NCBI GenBank assembly: GCA_003864495.1
Contig: ML133381.1
Span: 62,001-126,000 of the forward strand
Reading direction: 5' to 3'
DNA length: 64,000 nt
From: Nemopilema nomurai
Lineage: Eukaryota; Cnidaria; Scyphozoa; Rhizostomeae; Rhizostomatidae
A program made the translations under genes and the position numbers. The notes below the pieces were generated by a model that ran no database searches, was not told where the DNA came from, and was given only the letters and a program-made list of their open reading frames with translations. Shown here in pieces: positions 34,198 through 47,200 of this stretch. Position 1 is the first letter of the stretch, and each line of letters starts with the position of its first letter.

Positions 34198-37100
34198 GTA
34201 CGTTTTCGTCACTTCCCAGTCGTAGAACACGCATTTCATTTGCTGGGTTTGGTGTATGACGTAGAGGGCAATTCTCTATCATGTGTAGCTCATCAAAATC
34301 ACAGCACATCAGGTTCATCAAAATACGTTTCCATCTTCTAGTGAAACCGCACTTAGCAGAAGGAAATCCCATTTGACCGGACCATAATGTGAAGCGTAGA
34401 GAAATCTAAGAGACGTTAGATCGTCTACTGACCAATACACAAACGATTGATAGCATCAGATTGTTAAATGCTCCCCTTTGAACGGGATACGTCGATTAAA
34501 CGCTCGTGTACAAGAACCTATTGCGTAAAATTAGCATCATGTTTGTAATTTGACGAACTATAAACATGGCGATCGGATTCGCGGGAGTGCCTTGCCCCGT
34601 TGCCCTCCTCAAGGACAGGCAGCGTACTCGATTCTCCGTGGCAACGGAGAGCATGCCGTTTTTTATTCCCCTTGATGAAAGGTATTTGTTTCCCAAGGGT
34701 ATGATCTGTTGGCACAGCCTTCCGGCAGCAAAAAGTCCTTGGATTACAATCGGTGGTTTTTCGACATTGCTTCCTATATTAGTTCAAGTGATTCGCAGCC
34801 TTATCTCATTTGAAGACGACCGCAAAGGACTCGATGTATTGCATTTGTTGCTCAGTTTTCACTGGGTGGCAGCGCAAAGTCGCTGGTCTGCGAAGTTAAC
34901 GTGAAAATATTTAGCAAAAACCGGTGCGGGGCAAAAACTGGTGCGGGGCAAAAACCGGTGCGGGGTAAAAACAAAGTAGCATGATTTTTGCACCTTAACG
35001 AGACCAATGCAAAAACGCGATATTGTCTGAAATTAGAGCACTCCCTGTAAATATCCAGCAATTTGTTAAAATTGTGCTGTTTCCCTTTTCATTGGTTTTT
35101 GTTCAGGGAACAGGGTAAACAACTCATTTCTGTGACAAGGGACTTCGAGCACCGCACTGCTGGGATTCGACTACTCGCAACACGTGAACGGCGTTCTGCT
35201 CGTGTGCTCGAAGGATGCTGCTTATACTTTTATCAGAGATTGCTCGGTTGTTCGCATTGTAAATCTACCTTAAGACCAATTCGATTTCCAGAAAATCCGA
35301 ATGATGTCTGCAAGGTTTACCAGACGAACGATCGCCGAAAGTACAATAAACCTCCGACTACCTTTCAATACGGCCATTCTCCTGACTTGCATAATAAAAC
35401 TGCTAATGCAGGATACATGATAACTAAATAACCTCTATGCGGAAATGGGGTGGGGAGTTGTGAGTCGTTATCCATAGTGCTAAGGAAATTCTCCAGTCAT
35501 GCAAAACCACAACATCGCAGTCTGAATAACTGAAATTCGTGTTTTTTGTCTCTTATTTCTGATAGCAATGTTCCGATATTTGGAAGCGTGCAACAAACCA
35601 TCGTTAAAAAGGGTCGATAAGGGATGTAGCAAGCCGCTTAACGACTAGACATGCATTCTTGAAGGAATTCGGGCAATTAGAACGAAGTTTAGAAAGAATC
35701 CATGTTTACTTGTATAAAGTATCAATGGTAGCTGCCTGGCTATTGCTGACGCTGCCATGCGGCCTTAAGGGTGGGTATCATTGGACAACTTCGTGCCGTG
35801 ATTATTTACTAAGGACTCTCAAAGCCATACATGATAACATGTATTGTTGCGGTCACTTAAAGCTTATAGTTTAAAACCGCGGTTCGTCCACATTTTAAAA
35901 TGTCAACAATTGCTAGCTAGCTGTAGACTGTGCAAAGTAAGTCGGAGAAAAGAGGCCAGTCATAGTGCTTTAATAACATAGGAATAGGTGATTAAATTCC
36001 AGGAACCGTCACGATGTAGGGATTTACGGCACCCCTTCGGAACCACGGCTGTTTATTATTTTCTTGAAAATGAGATTATATCCTTTCCCATTTCTTTATA
36101 GATTAGAAAAGGGCGTAAGGGATTTTCACAAACCCCTTCTCCAAAAGATTGTGCACGCTAAACCCTTTGGTAATCATAAGGACATATCTAGCTATCTCAA
36201 TACTACCGAAGCAAAAACCCCAAATTCTGTGTGATAAGGCGCCAGACAGTCCAAAAACAGACGTCTAAAAGCGGAAAGACTTTAGGGGACTGCGTACTAC
36301 CAAACGGAGAGGCAGTTATAAACAGTTTCGCAATATTTGCGTTGTTGAACTTTCAGCAGTTTGGAAGCTATCTTCAAAGATTGTTCTTAAGGAAAAGATT
36401 ACAAGAGAGAAAAACCAGAACACATGTCTTCAAGATCAAGCCATGAAGGGCGGTAGGGAGAAGCACGATTCGCTGCTAGTTTTCTATTCCAGGTTTCACT
36501 GAATTTTTCCTGACACCAAGCGCGGTGGTATCTATCGCAGGACCGGTAATCAGGGGCTGGCCGAGCACCTTTTGGTTGCGCTGTGCTAAAAGCCTACTCT
36601 ATTTTACAGCTGAATTACAGAACCGACATGCCATTTTGCGGAATGGAGTGGTGATTTACCAATTAGACATGAGAGGTCAATCCGCTTCTGCCCGTCATTC
36701 ACATTCTCTTTTACACAATATATTTTGGTTTTAAGGGGTCTTGCCACCTTCCTCGCCACCTTCATCGCCAAGGTCATGTAACGCTGTATCCTCGGAAGAG
36801 CGAGCAAGATGCCAAAAAAGGAAGCCTCCGCCCCAGACTCCAAATCCTTTGGGGCCTGGGACTCAGGCTAAAAGAGGGGTGTTGGGTTACAGTGAACCAG
36901 TTTTACAGCTCAACATAGCAATTCAACGCACCACGACCAACCTGGAAACGACCTGCATGCGAAATTCGTCCGAAACTAGGGCACTGTTTCTGTCTGGACG
37001 GTCGATAAGGTTATATGCGATGTAACGAAATCACTATTGAAGGAATCCGTCATTTTATGCGTTTCCAAACTTTGGTTGACCACTAATATCAATAATGACA

Positions 37101-40100
37101 AGCTTGAACGTTCAATTTTATACGTTTGAACAAATCTATTCATTGCAAGATATACTATAAAAAGGGGAACTATCACACAGAAAGGTTGCCTTAATAATAT
37201 GAAGGAAAATTTGACGCCTGTCAACGACCCTCTAATGTGTTCAGGGGATCTTAAAGATTCACCCCAGAATAGCCGTAAATGAATCGGTGTACGATCATTT
37301 GCTAGGTCACATCACATCACATCACATCACTTCACATCACATCACATCACATCACATCACATTACATCACATCACATTACATCACATTACATCACATCAC
37401 ATTACATCACATCACATTACATCACATCACATCACATTACATCACATCACATTACATCACATCACATCACATCATTAATGTCACCGGTAGGGGTCCCATA
37501 CTGGCCCTAGAGCCTCCAAATCCTCTCGACGGCTCTGGCAACTGCCTCTCTCTATTACGTATGTGGTTTTTCATCGAAACTTTTTATTCTCTTTCTCTAT
37601 AATATGAAATGATACGTAATTAATGCAGATGAGACGTGCTCCAAACAATTAATGCCTGGTCGTTCCTTGATCTTCGACGAATTAGACGCGCGGTGCACAC
37701 TCGAACGAATTCCGCTCGCTATTTCTCCGTTTTCAAACGCAGCCAAGGGTGGAGGAAAGTTGAGACGGTGATCGTGCAAATCCCCGGTGTCCTCTTTTGC
37801 AAAATTTCAACGGAGAGGATGCGACACGCTTCCTGCATCCATGCGCTCAGCTGAACTCATTCGAGGGTGGTATTTTCAGAGTACACAAGAAGCGACGAAA
37901 GACGAAGGGGACTTATTTTCTCCCCTCTTGTGCCAACCTTATTTGTACATTTATAAAACTTGATTGCGACAAATATTCTGATTTGTTTGAAAAACTTGAC
38001 AGCAGTATTGTTAACAAAAGACCAATAAAGTAATAAAAACAAGTAAAGTCGTTCTGGATCAGGAGTACGAGCGATGTGGTTTCATAACTGTGCTAGCGTT
38101 GACCGCATTCACATCTGACCTCGTTTGTTCTCGTGTCGCCCTTTTCTCACAAATTTTGTAACTTGGAGTTATAGGAGAAAGAGGAGTAAATTAAAAGGTT
38201 GGTAATGCCGGGGTTAGCTTTTGGACACAAACAGATGCTTAGTGTCTCCATACGTTGGCCCTGTTTCTCCCATTACAGACAACCTACTGCCCATCCCCAC
38301 CATTCATGTCTGTCGTTTGCCACACAGCCCAAGGCGGACTTCCAAAGCGACCACGAAAACCAAATTCAGTTTTAAGGATAACTCAATTTGCCCTGGAGAA
38401 GTCGGTCTTGAGACTTGAGAAAACGAAAGGAGAGGAAATTAGCGGAAAATCTTGTTTTGGCCTGGTAGGAAGACTTTGTCTTAAGAATTTCATTTTTGTG
38501 TGCTTTGTAAGCATGAATGATGATCTCATAACTTACTAGGGATTAACAGCTGAACCAGTTAGTTGGAACTTGTTCGCAGCCTTTCACCGAGGTTGCTGAT
38601 GTAACCACCAAATCAATTTGCTATATTTGATTGGAAATAATTTCCAGATCCACCCAATTCTTCAGAAAATGCTTATAAATTACAGGTAATACGAAAATGT
38701 GAAAGCATGTGCAATTGAGTTAAACGTGATAGACGACAATTTGACATAAAAGTGGAATCGAGCATCACCCGTAACTTCGTTTCCAAAGTGCTCATTTCTC
38801 CACAGTAACATGATGTTTCTGTTTAGTGGAACAAAAAATGGTCGAAAGCTCCGATATTAACCATAACTGATCCCCTGCGCTATGCAGTTAATCCTTGGCT
38901 TCTTCCGAGGGTTTATACACTTTGAGGCGAGTATCTTCTACTCTAAGTTAAAAGGGCGTTCCCGGGTAGAGTGCCACCAGTTTCAAATGGATTGCTAATT
39001 TGATGCATGGAAGTCAAGCGGAGATATCGAAAAGGCATAAATACGGATACATTAACCGCTTAACGTGATCCTGTAAGTAAAGCCAGCTGACGTGTAATGG
39101 ATCTCTCGGCAAGTATTAGAGTGAAAGGAATTAGAGAGCCTTTCCTGACACTTAAATACCCATTTTGAATGTCACTCCTTAATAGTGATGAGATTTAACA
39201 AATTCATCCGATAATCCAAGTCTCTTATACTTTCAAGGGGGCTTTTTCTTGTGTCACAAGACCAAAGATGGATGTTTTGCCACATAACAATGTGTCCCGC
39301 ATAGGTAATGTAGCAACTTGGTACTGACACCCAGAAAACCTGGCACAATCCATCGATTTTTGCTGGCCACTATTGCCGGCTCAACAATGAATGTACGTGC
39401 TCTTGTCACTCTCTTGTCTTGACTGTGACCCTTTTATGTTTCTACCGTGCACCAAGGACACCCAGCTTGATACCATCATTTTGCGTATACACGGTAATAG
39501 AGTTCATAGTCAGCTACCAACCAGCGTTAAACGACTCCAGGCATCTCCAGATAAAAGTGACCCGTGCAAATATGCTGTCTTTGTGTGGTGGAAATTCTTT
39601 ATCCCTTACAGATGCCTATGCCTAATAAATACCATACTGCAAGTCGGTGTTCAACGTGACTTAATTCTCTGTGGCCTCTTCTTTGCATCGAGGCTCTCGT
39701 TCGATTTACAGATAGCTCTTGATTGGATGGCTGCCATTAGAAGATCTCGAACTCAAATCCAACTTCGCAGAGGTCCCATCAAGCTTTTATTTCCAATACG
39801 TGGAACTTAGAAAAATAATATATAGAATAAACAATGCGATATTTACTTGTGCATTTCCATTGCACGACTATTGTAAACCACTCTTCTTTGGCCAACTCAC
39901 AAATCAACTACTTGGTTGAAGAACGATAATAATTACCTCACATGGAAAAAGATCGAATGTTTTAGGCCGATACCATTAACTCTATCCTCAAATCAAATAA
40001 GAATAATCGGCTCAAAAGGAAACTCCCCCCGAATTCTTGCCTAATCAAATGAAGACTTATCCTAAACCAGTTAAGTGCGACACTGAACCGACTTTGGGTG

Positions 40101-42352
40101 GGGGGTTGGTTTCGACCTCTTCTGTCCGCGGTTGGCTTCCTATTGGCTACCTATCGCTGCCAGGGGCTCCAGCGCAGTGTCCAGCTACGCACCATCCAAT
40201 CATCAAGATAATAAAGCTAATCAAAACTACTGTGGTTAAACCGAGGGCTAAAGGTAGCTTTGTTAATCAAAACAAAGGCACGTGGGCTAAGAACCTAATA
40301 GCAAATTACGTGACCCACTTCTTGATGGCTTGGATTAATGAGCCGGGGATATGCCGTCAATCGGCATCATCGCAGTTGGATCAGACAAAGTTCAAACGCC
40401 AACATCAGTGAGCGAATAGCACAGTTGCTCCTGCGCGAATGTAAACGTCATTGTTCAGTCGCTGTTAGCCACAGTATGACGCTGCGGGGCCGTGAGCTGT
40501 CCAGCAGCCTTAGACGTGGAGAGCCTATCAGGCTCGATGCAAAAAGTACGCCTGTTCAGACCATCAGCAAAATGCCACGAATTGCATAACTGGTGAGCAC
40601 GCAACTGAATGCTTCTTGTCGTTGCGTGCCTAATCAATGCGATCCATTTAGCTCTATCGTCTCTATCTCGTTTGATTGTTTTCATAACTAAACAGTTATG
40701 ATCCCTCTTGTGAGTAATCCGAAAACATCTTGGTTATAAGATGCCTTTGTGTTTCGAAGGCCTGTGAATTTGGATCGCATTCACCACAGCACGACTGTTT
40801 TCAGGCAGTCATTTGAGACAATGATTCCAACTGTACTCGTTAGAGATCTAACGCTCCATTGAAGGAGAGTCAGCTATTGGTACAGTGGTAGTCCAAGGTC
40901 ACGTCTCATCTGCCTTGTCTAATCCGAAATAAGAAAAAGGTTGAAATTTCTTAAGTTTCCGATGAAAGAGTAAGAGGAGGAGAAAGGGGAACGAATTATT
41001 ATCAGTCAAAAGGATTTTGCCCGCTAATACTCTGATTTCTAAAGGCCTGCGGCTGGAATTCAGAACCATGTTTGAAGAATTACTACGGTTATGATGAAAA
41101 GCGCCCGTAACGTGCTTTCAGAGCTTGAAGTTGCGCGCAAATTCACCCGCGCGGGAAACCAGACTGATGCGCAAGCTTGGTGCTGCAATAGCGCGGCATC
41201 ATGCGGCCAATGGGGTTTACGGCGTAGAGAGCTTCCTTTGCTGGAAGGCCGTCGCAGGCAAGTCATAATACATCGAGCAAATAGCCCATTTCTGGGTTCT
41301 CTGGCAAAATTAGAGAGCAATTCAGGAAGCCCTAAAGTGTGTATGTGTCGAAATCAAACGATTCAGTGTATGGAGCCCTGGGAATGCGGTGCAGTTTAAA
41401 TATCAAAGCGGCCGAATGACATTCTTTGTTTTATTGCAAATGACATTCGATAGTTATGACCAAGGATAAGTTTCCCCGTGGATAAAGGGTCTTTGAAAAA
41501 AGTGGTTTATCTAGGCGCGGTATTGATGTTCCGGAAAGGATTCTCTATTCAGCCCATTTGAACGGGATTTCGCATTTGTGGCCATTGAAGTCAGAAATCT
41601 AGTACGGCGCTAGCCCTGGTGAATAGTTTTTTGCTTGTAAAATAAATATTATACTAGTTTTAAAAAATACTGATATAAGATAGCCACACTTTTCCTTCTA
41701 AATCGTAACACCGGCGGAGTGCAAGGCTTTGAGACAATGGTTAGGCCACTAAGTCGCGATCCCTTTCTCCGACAGAAGTGCAGAAATCGAGATTGCCTTG
41801 GTGCAGCTACTTCAACAGGCACCAAATATGATTGGTTCTTCCTGCATAAGACGAAAACAGCAATCTACTAGTGGTCTTCTAAATACAGTGTGCTATCCAG
41901 AATACCCTATTATAAACGTTAAATTTCCATATCAAAACTTAGTTTCTTCAGGTAACATGATATTGGCCAATTTTGATACTCTCTTAGGCCTTCTGTGACT
42001 CGACTGATGACACCACGTTTTCATGCGTTACAGGTCTTGCAGCATCGAGGCCGATGACAGTCACTTCATGTACCATTACTGTGATGCGTGGAAGGGATCT
42101 TCAGGATCGGGGGTTTACGCATGGCAGTTCGACAAGAGCTCCGACAAATGGGGAAGGCAGCTGATCGGAATATTCACTGGCAACCGATGGCTGGCGGAGG
42201 ACGACTGGTTCCTAACTGCGAAGAATTTCAATGCCGCTGTCAAGATCACGCCGTCGAAGTACGTGCAGTTGTGCGAATGGATGGGCGGATACGGAAAGAA
42301 ACTTTGCAATCATTCAAAAAATGGAGAACTAGTGCCTCATTCGTACTACTGA
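33308..42352 (+). CDS. PRSS23: PRSS23-like secreted serine protease, two exons, 402 residues
   Basis: Trypsin-fold (S1) protease of the PRSS23 family, secreted. Exons 33,308-34,197 and 42,034-42,352 join in frame (1,209 nt). The ATG at 33,308 (G at -3, G at +4) is the first in-frame ATG; the frame extends upstream only through a GTG. Residues 1-23 form a signal peptide (basic, then KLLLTLLIMHNLIG, cleavage after GSA). A polybasic run at 138-150, ending RRKRR, precedes MVYGADDRFYIP, where the PRSS23 family has a basic stretch before its protease domain, and looks like a furin-type site. Triad: His197 in LTAAHC, Asp249 in FDYALLRLKK, Ser320 in KGSSGSGVYAW. The family replaces the usual GDSGGP by GxSGSGV, as here. 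Length is close to human PRSS23 (383). Substrate unknown. Confidence 0.93.
34921..34971. repeat. 17-bp tandem repeat, three copies
   Basis: Three copies of CCGGTGCGGGGCAAAAA, with one substitution in each of the second and third. Confidence 0.95.
37307..37474. repeat. (ATCAC)n pentanucleotide satellite
   Basis: About 168 bp of ATCAC tandem copies, with regularly interspersed ATTAC variants that suggest a higher-order unit. The His/Thr-rich open frame here is an artefact. Confidence 0.97.
42034..42352 (+). CDS. PRSS23: PRSS23 exon 2: catalytic Ser and C-terminus
   Basis: Acceptor GCGTTACAG, then RSCSIEADDSHFMYHYCDAW and KGSSGSGVYAW with the nucleophile. It continues through QLIGIFTGNRW and FNAAVKITPSKYVQLCEW, the conserved PRSS23 C-terminal motifs, to a TGA. 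Confidence 0.94.
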
Positions 42353-42379
42353 GACTTCATTTGGCTGCCAGCTCTAAGC

Positions 42380-42385
42380 ATTAAA
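42380..42385 (+). terminator. PRSS23 poly(A) signal
   Basis: ATTAAA, 28 nt after the PRSS23 stop codon. This is the commonest variant of the polyadenylation hexamer. Confidence 0.5.
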
Positions 42386-44022
42386 TAGTTTCGAGGAGTA
42401 ATTAACACCACAATTCTGCAAATGCCTTGGTAGTCGCAACTTGACCCAGCACAACGGCACCTCCTTGAATTGGTGCAATTTTACAAGTGAGCCCATCACC
42501 CCGAATTCACAGGGAAACGTGGGGGCTTTCCTTGGTTAAGGTACTTGATGTGCCCCCTATAATTTTGACGAATGCTACCCACCGGCTTGAAACGCTGCCC
42601 TATTCAAACGAGTAAAACCAGGCTACAGACATCTTAAGCCTTTTTGAATTGCCTCGTGTTTAACGATGGGGATTTTTCCTGTTAAACATTTGACATTTAT
42701 TTGAGCATAAGCCTTCCTAAAGCAGGCTTGTATGTCTTCGAGATCCTTTTAATGCAAATTTAATTGTGAATATCACATCGATCCTTAAAGGAATTAAGGT
42801 ATCAGCGAGGGCGGCTTTCGCAGGCTGAACAACTTGTTCACGATTGTATTGCTAAAGACCAAGTAAAAAGAAAATAGACTCTAGGGCTTGTTGGTTGTAG
42901 AACATGTTTTTATCCCGCATTTTGTAAAACATATTTATGTCTATGTTGCATGTTGATTTCTGTCACCCAACACTTTTCGTGAATATGATTTATATTGATA
43001 ATGATGGATTAATTTGAATGACGTCACGCGATAGCTTGGTAGGCTGTTTGGTTGAAGCCATGTCCTTGGAGGTATATGACTGAATGTGCTAGTTTAGCAT
43101 GCAGGCTAGGCACATGATCATGAGCGCCGTAATGAAAGTATCGATTCATTAGGCTTCTTGTAATTGGGTTTATGTCCCCCAAGGGTCTTTTGCAATGCCT
43201 TAGAGAAATCTTACAGTACCAGCAACAATTAAAGAATACCCTGAAATTGTCCTCCAACGAAGTAAACGAATTGATCAGAGGACCAACCTCTTTTCCACGT
43301 GCAGAACGACCCATTAGGCCTGTGGTCCTCTGTCTGCTTTTCATTAATGTTGATGTTGTCGTCGTCTTTGCCTCGAACGGGGCTTTTGCATACGGTAAAA
43401 GTGGCAGTATTTTACGTAAATTTTAATGTGTACTTTTAATGATACAGATATATTTATTGGAAAAATTCAGAGTTATGTAACCTGTCGAATAGAATGACAG
43501 TAAGCAAATGATTTACTGCACACGATTCGTACTTGTTGATTCATCGCACGGAGAAGCACTAGCGAATAAACTGCATCACAATATGATATTGTATTACCAT
43601 ATCATTGTTACAAGCTTAACGTGTACCACGAGAACTCTACCGAGATACTCATAACCCATTCGAGGCTCCTATTCGCTTTCAAAGGGGTGTTAAAGTGCAG
43701 TTAGAACCCATTGCTATCTTTCCTTTTCGAGTGCACGAAGTCACAATTCCAATCCTTGCTGTTGGTGTGTCGGCCATAGAGTCCTGCTTCCCTGCAGACG
43801 CGTGCAACATGACTTTTCTGCATTCTTACTGGGTCCTGCCTCCCTGCAGACGCGTGCAACATGACTTTTCTGCATTCTTACTGGGTCCTGCCTCCCTACA
43901 GGCGCGTGCAACATGACTTTTCTGCATTCTTACTGGCCTAACTACGGCTAAAGAATTTCCCTACCACAAACAGTCATCGTAAAAATTGATTAAATACTCG
44001 TAAAAATTGCGCTAATCAACAT
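42386..44022. other. Spacer between PRSS23 and ACSL 3' ends
   Basis: 1.6 kb between the two converging genes. No gene recognised; contains the 52-bp tandem repeat. Confidence 0.55.
43781..43936. repeat. 52-bp tandem repeat, three copies
   Basis: Three head-to-tail copies (43,781-43,832, 43,833-43,884, 43,885-43,936), each starting GTCCTGC and ending CATTCTTACTGG, with only a few differences. Confidence 0.96.
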
Positions 44023-44028
44023 TTTATT
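44023..44028 (-). terminator. ACSL poly(A) signal
   Basis: AATAAA on the minus strand, 36 nt beyond the ACSL stop codon, giving a very short 3' UTR. Confidence 0.65.
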
Positions 44029-44064
44029 CACCTAAGCTGTCTAAATTAATAGCTACGTGCATCC

Positions 44065-44214
44065 TTACTTGTCCTTTTCCATCAGTTCTTTGTACAAGAT
44101 TTTGATCGCATCAGCGTACCGTTCCTCCACCACTTTCCTTTTCACTTTCATTGTTGGAGTCAACAGGTCGTTTTCAATAGAGAACGGCTCCACTAGTAAA
44201 TGAACTGCTTTTGC
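44065..44214 (-). CDS. ACSL: ACSL last exon
   Basis: Encodes [37 protein letters not shown] and the C-terminus ELMEKDK, then TAA (44,065-44,067). LLTPTMKxKR is the C-terminal ACSL motif. Confidence 0.95.
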   Translation of the reverse strand, partial: AKAVHLLVEPFSIENDLLTPTMKVKRKVVEERYADAIKILYKELMEKDK

Positions 44215-47200
44215 CTGGAAAATCGAGAATGAATATCAAAATGCCTGCTTTTCTATGATTACTACATAATCAAATGTAAACTTCTATTCATAAAAATACC
44301 ACTTAACCTTCATGGTATCATCACAGTATAACACAATATTGTAGTCACACGAATACATTTTTTATAAATTGTTCACACTTCACGGGGAAGGTTTATATAG
44401 ATTTGCGACGGTGTGACAATAAATGAGCATTCGGTGAGGGTTGGCTATTAGGACTGATATATGATAACATTAAGCATATTCAGAGATTTCGTTTTTCAGG
44501 AGCAGGGCCGAAGAGGGTAGCTACTTTTTCCAAAACGCTCATTTCTATGCATATAGTCTGAGTTCTCTCAGCTGAGGAAGCAAATGAACCGACATCAAGT
44601 TGCTCTTGTCAGAGCTCTGCTCATCTTTTGTGAAACTACTGGAAACTGGCGAGAAAAAAATCATATTTTTCATTGAAAATCATTGAGAATCAAGCTAGAA
44701 ATTCTCTGTTATTAGAACTTTAAATTTCCAAATAGTACTATAGGACTAGAGACTCTGACAACTTGTCACCAAAGCTACTTAAATGGAAAAGGACCATGTG
44801 GCAGACAGACGTGCAATGGACCAGATGAGCAAATAATCAGTAACCAAAAATCGACCGAATTCTCATAAAGCGGATGAGAGTGGCAGCACGATTGAAGGTT
44901 AGAGCTGTTTAGAACGCACCACTTAGAGGATAAGGTATCACAATTTCTACTAAAAGTAAGCAGCAGCAATGCTTCGATCGTCTTTTAACATATGCCTTTT
45001 AACATATTAGGCAATTCGTCTTTCATTAGTATCCAAAAAATCAAAAACGGGCACTTGTTTTAGACCTTACACATTAAATGAAGAATATTTCAAACGACTG
45101 GTTTTAAAATGAAAGGAGAGAAATGTTTCTGAAAGCACTTTATAAAAGATCTGTCTCTGCTAGGCCCGAAGTAGAACTGCACGAGCGGCTGCTCAGAACT
45201 TTAAACGCTTAATCGCAGAGACAATGCTTGGCATCTTGACTCACCACCTTCCTTAAAAGGCAAGCAATAACTTAGATATACGTCTACAATTCTTACAAGC
45301 AATTAAAGATTTTTGCTTGAGGGTTGGTCTTAATTGGAGAGATTGGGAGTAGCTACGTAACAGGGCTATAAGTTTTCTTGGAAATACAGGTTCCTTTTTT
45401 TGGGAAAGGGCGAAGATGGAGATAATTGCAAATATGGGCCTCGAAAATTGTCAGTCCCTGAAAAGATGGGTGTTTCTTCCATTGAAGGTCAAGCAACAAA
45501 ATTATGTGTGCCGTAAAGAGGATCCTTTCTTCAATTTCTTACAAAAGAGACTTCAGTTTACAACAGTACTTGAACAGGAAATGAGGACAAACTCGAGGAT
45601 TAGACATGTTTCGCACAACAAAGTTCCAACATAGTACTAGGCTGGGACGGTTTAGCTATTTTTTGGCGTTTGTATACTCTGTGCATCCCTTCTCCCCCTC
45701 CTTTGCACTATCCTCTCTCCCAACTCTGCTCGCTCCTCTCTTCCTCCCTTGCTTTTTCCTTTACACCCTCCTTTGCAACCTGATCTCTTCCTTTTGAACT
45801 CCTTCCTTCAATCCCTCCTACACTCCCTCTTTCGCTTCCACCTCCTAACTTGTAACACACCACACTCCGGTTTGAACATTCACTCCATCAAACCATTTCA
45901 CCTGCCACATTCCAACAATTTAAGGAACGAATTGGCTGAAAATTGCTTTAATTTGAAAGAAAGGAAAATTTGAGGCCAAAATATTTGTTATATGAACCAT
46001 AAGAAGTGAAATCTTATATTTAAGAATTATCAAGAGAATTCACGAGATGCGTTTGAGAAAAATTGATAGTCAACTATGACAAAGCTTGTCCGGAAACCGG
46101 AAATCCAAAAGGTCATGGGCCCTGGACCCTGAGGAAAGAAGTAAAGAAGTAATGAATTATTAAGCCGCGTTCAAGCAATTGAATTAGGCTATTATGCATT
46201 CATTATACAGCACAACATTTTACTGACGTTTTCACTGAAGTCCCCAAAAATCTGCTTCTGGCAAAATGATTCTTTTTGCGTCATCGTGCTTAGAATTATG
46301 AGTTTTTGGAAAAAGAAGTATTAGGAAAATTTGAGCCGGAAACTTGTAAATACTTTAGGCTACGCATTTTATACTGATATCAGATAAGTGAAATGGAAAG
46401 GACTTTGAACTCTTTTCCCTTCTACAACCAGCAGCATCTTAATCATCAAAGGGACAATTGACAAAAGTCATCTTTGTAAAATCCTTTGAAAACGGACATC
46501 CGAAGGAGAAAGGGGCTAAATTCATTTGATGCCGTCATAAATGTCCGCAATAGCACTCTTCTCTTACTACTTTCAGGAGCAAACGAACTTTGACAAGTTG
46601 CATAACACCGACTATCCTTTGCCCCGCCCCTGAGGAGTCCTCATTTCGAAAGCCTCAGCCAATTAAAACAATTATGATGAGCCTTGATTAAATTTCTCTT
46701 GTCATTCCTGCCGCTCATTATCAACTACCTAGTTAATTAACCCTGTCTTTGGATTTTATTTTGGCAGACAGAGAAAGCTGAAGGCTAATTTCTGAGGGAC
46801 AGGGTTGAATTGAAGAGGGAAAGCCTGCCTCGATAAGGGATTGGAAGGTTAATTAACAAGATTCAAGTTGATGAGAAACAGGATTTCGGTGGAGCAACAT
46901 CCTTGCATTTTCATTTCCCAAAGGCAAAGAAACAACTACAGAGACAAATAATTTAGGGCTCAATTCGCTGTCTGCGGTTTCTAAAAAAGTCATCACCTAA
47001 AGAATATGACATTTCCTTTTTTATGCATTGTCACTTGCCTCGAGGGCATGATATCAATGCCTCAATTATATGGCATTGCAACAGTTACCACTTGCATTGA
47101 GAATTAAATGTTATCGAAAGTGGAGAGAAAATTCCGCTGCTGCTGCTTAATATCTTGGGCAGGATTGCGGAATGAAGATAAGATACTGGTGCAGATAACG

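Larger units (their letters stand above)
34198..42033 (+). other. PRSS23: 7.8-kb PRSS23 intron
   Basis: Single intron between the Asp and Ser parts of the catalytic domain. It holds a 17-bp tandem repeat (34,921-34,971) and a pentanucleotide satellite (37,307-37,474). Open frames of up to 139 codons (for example 39,391-39,810, plus) show no recognisable domain and are taken as chance. Confidence 0.8.

Noticed and set aside
37287..37478. His/Thr/Ile-rich plus-strand frame
   Set aside because: It is the ATCAC satellite read as protein.
39096..39125. Words resembling the start of 5.8S rRNA (ATGGATCTCTCGGC)
   Set aside because: Similarity ends after about 15 bases; no ITS or 28S context.
39391..39810. 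139-codon plus-strand frame with an ATG inside the PRSS23 intron
   Set aside because: No recognisable domain, no exon-like borders, and length within chance for this much sequence.
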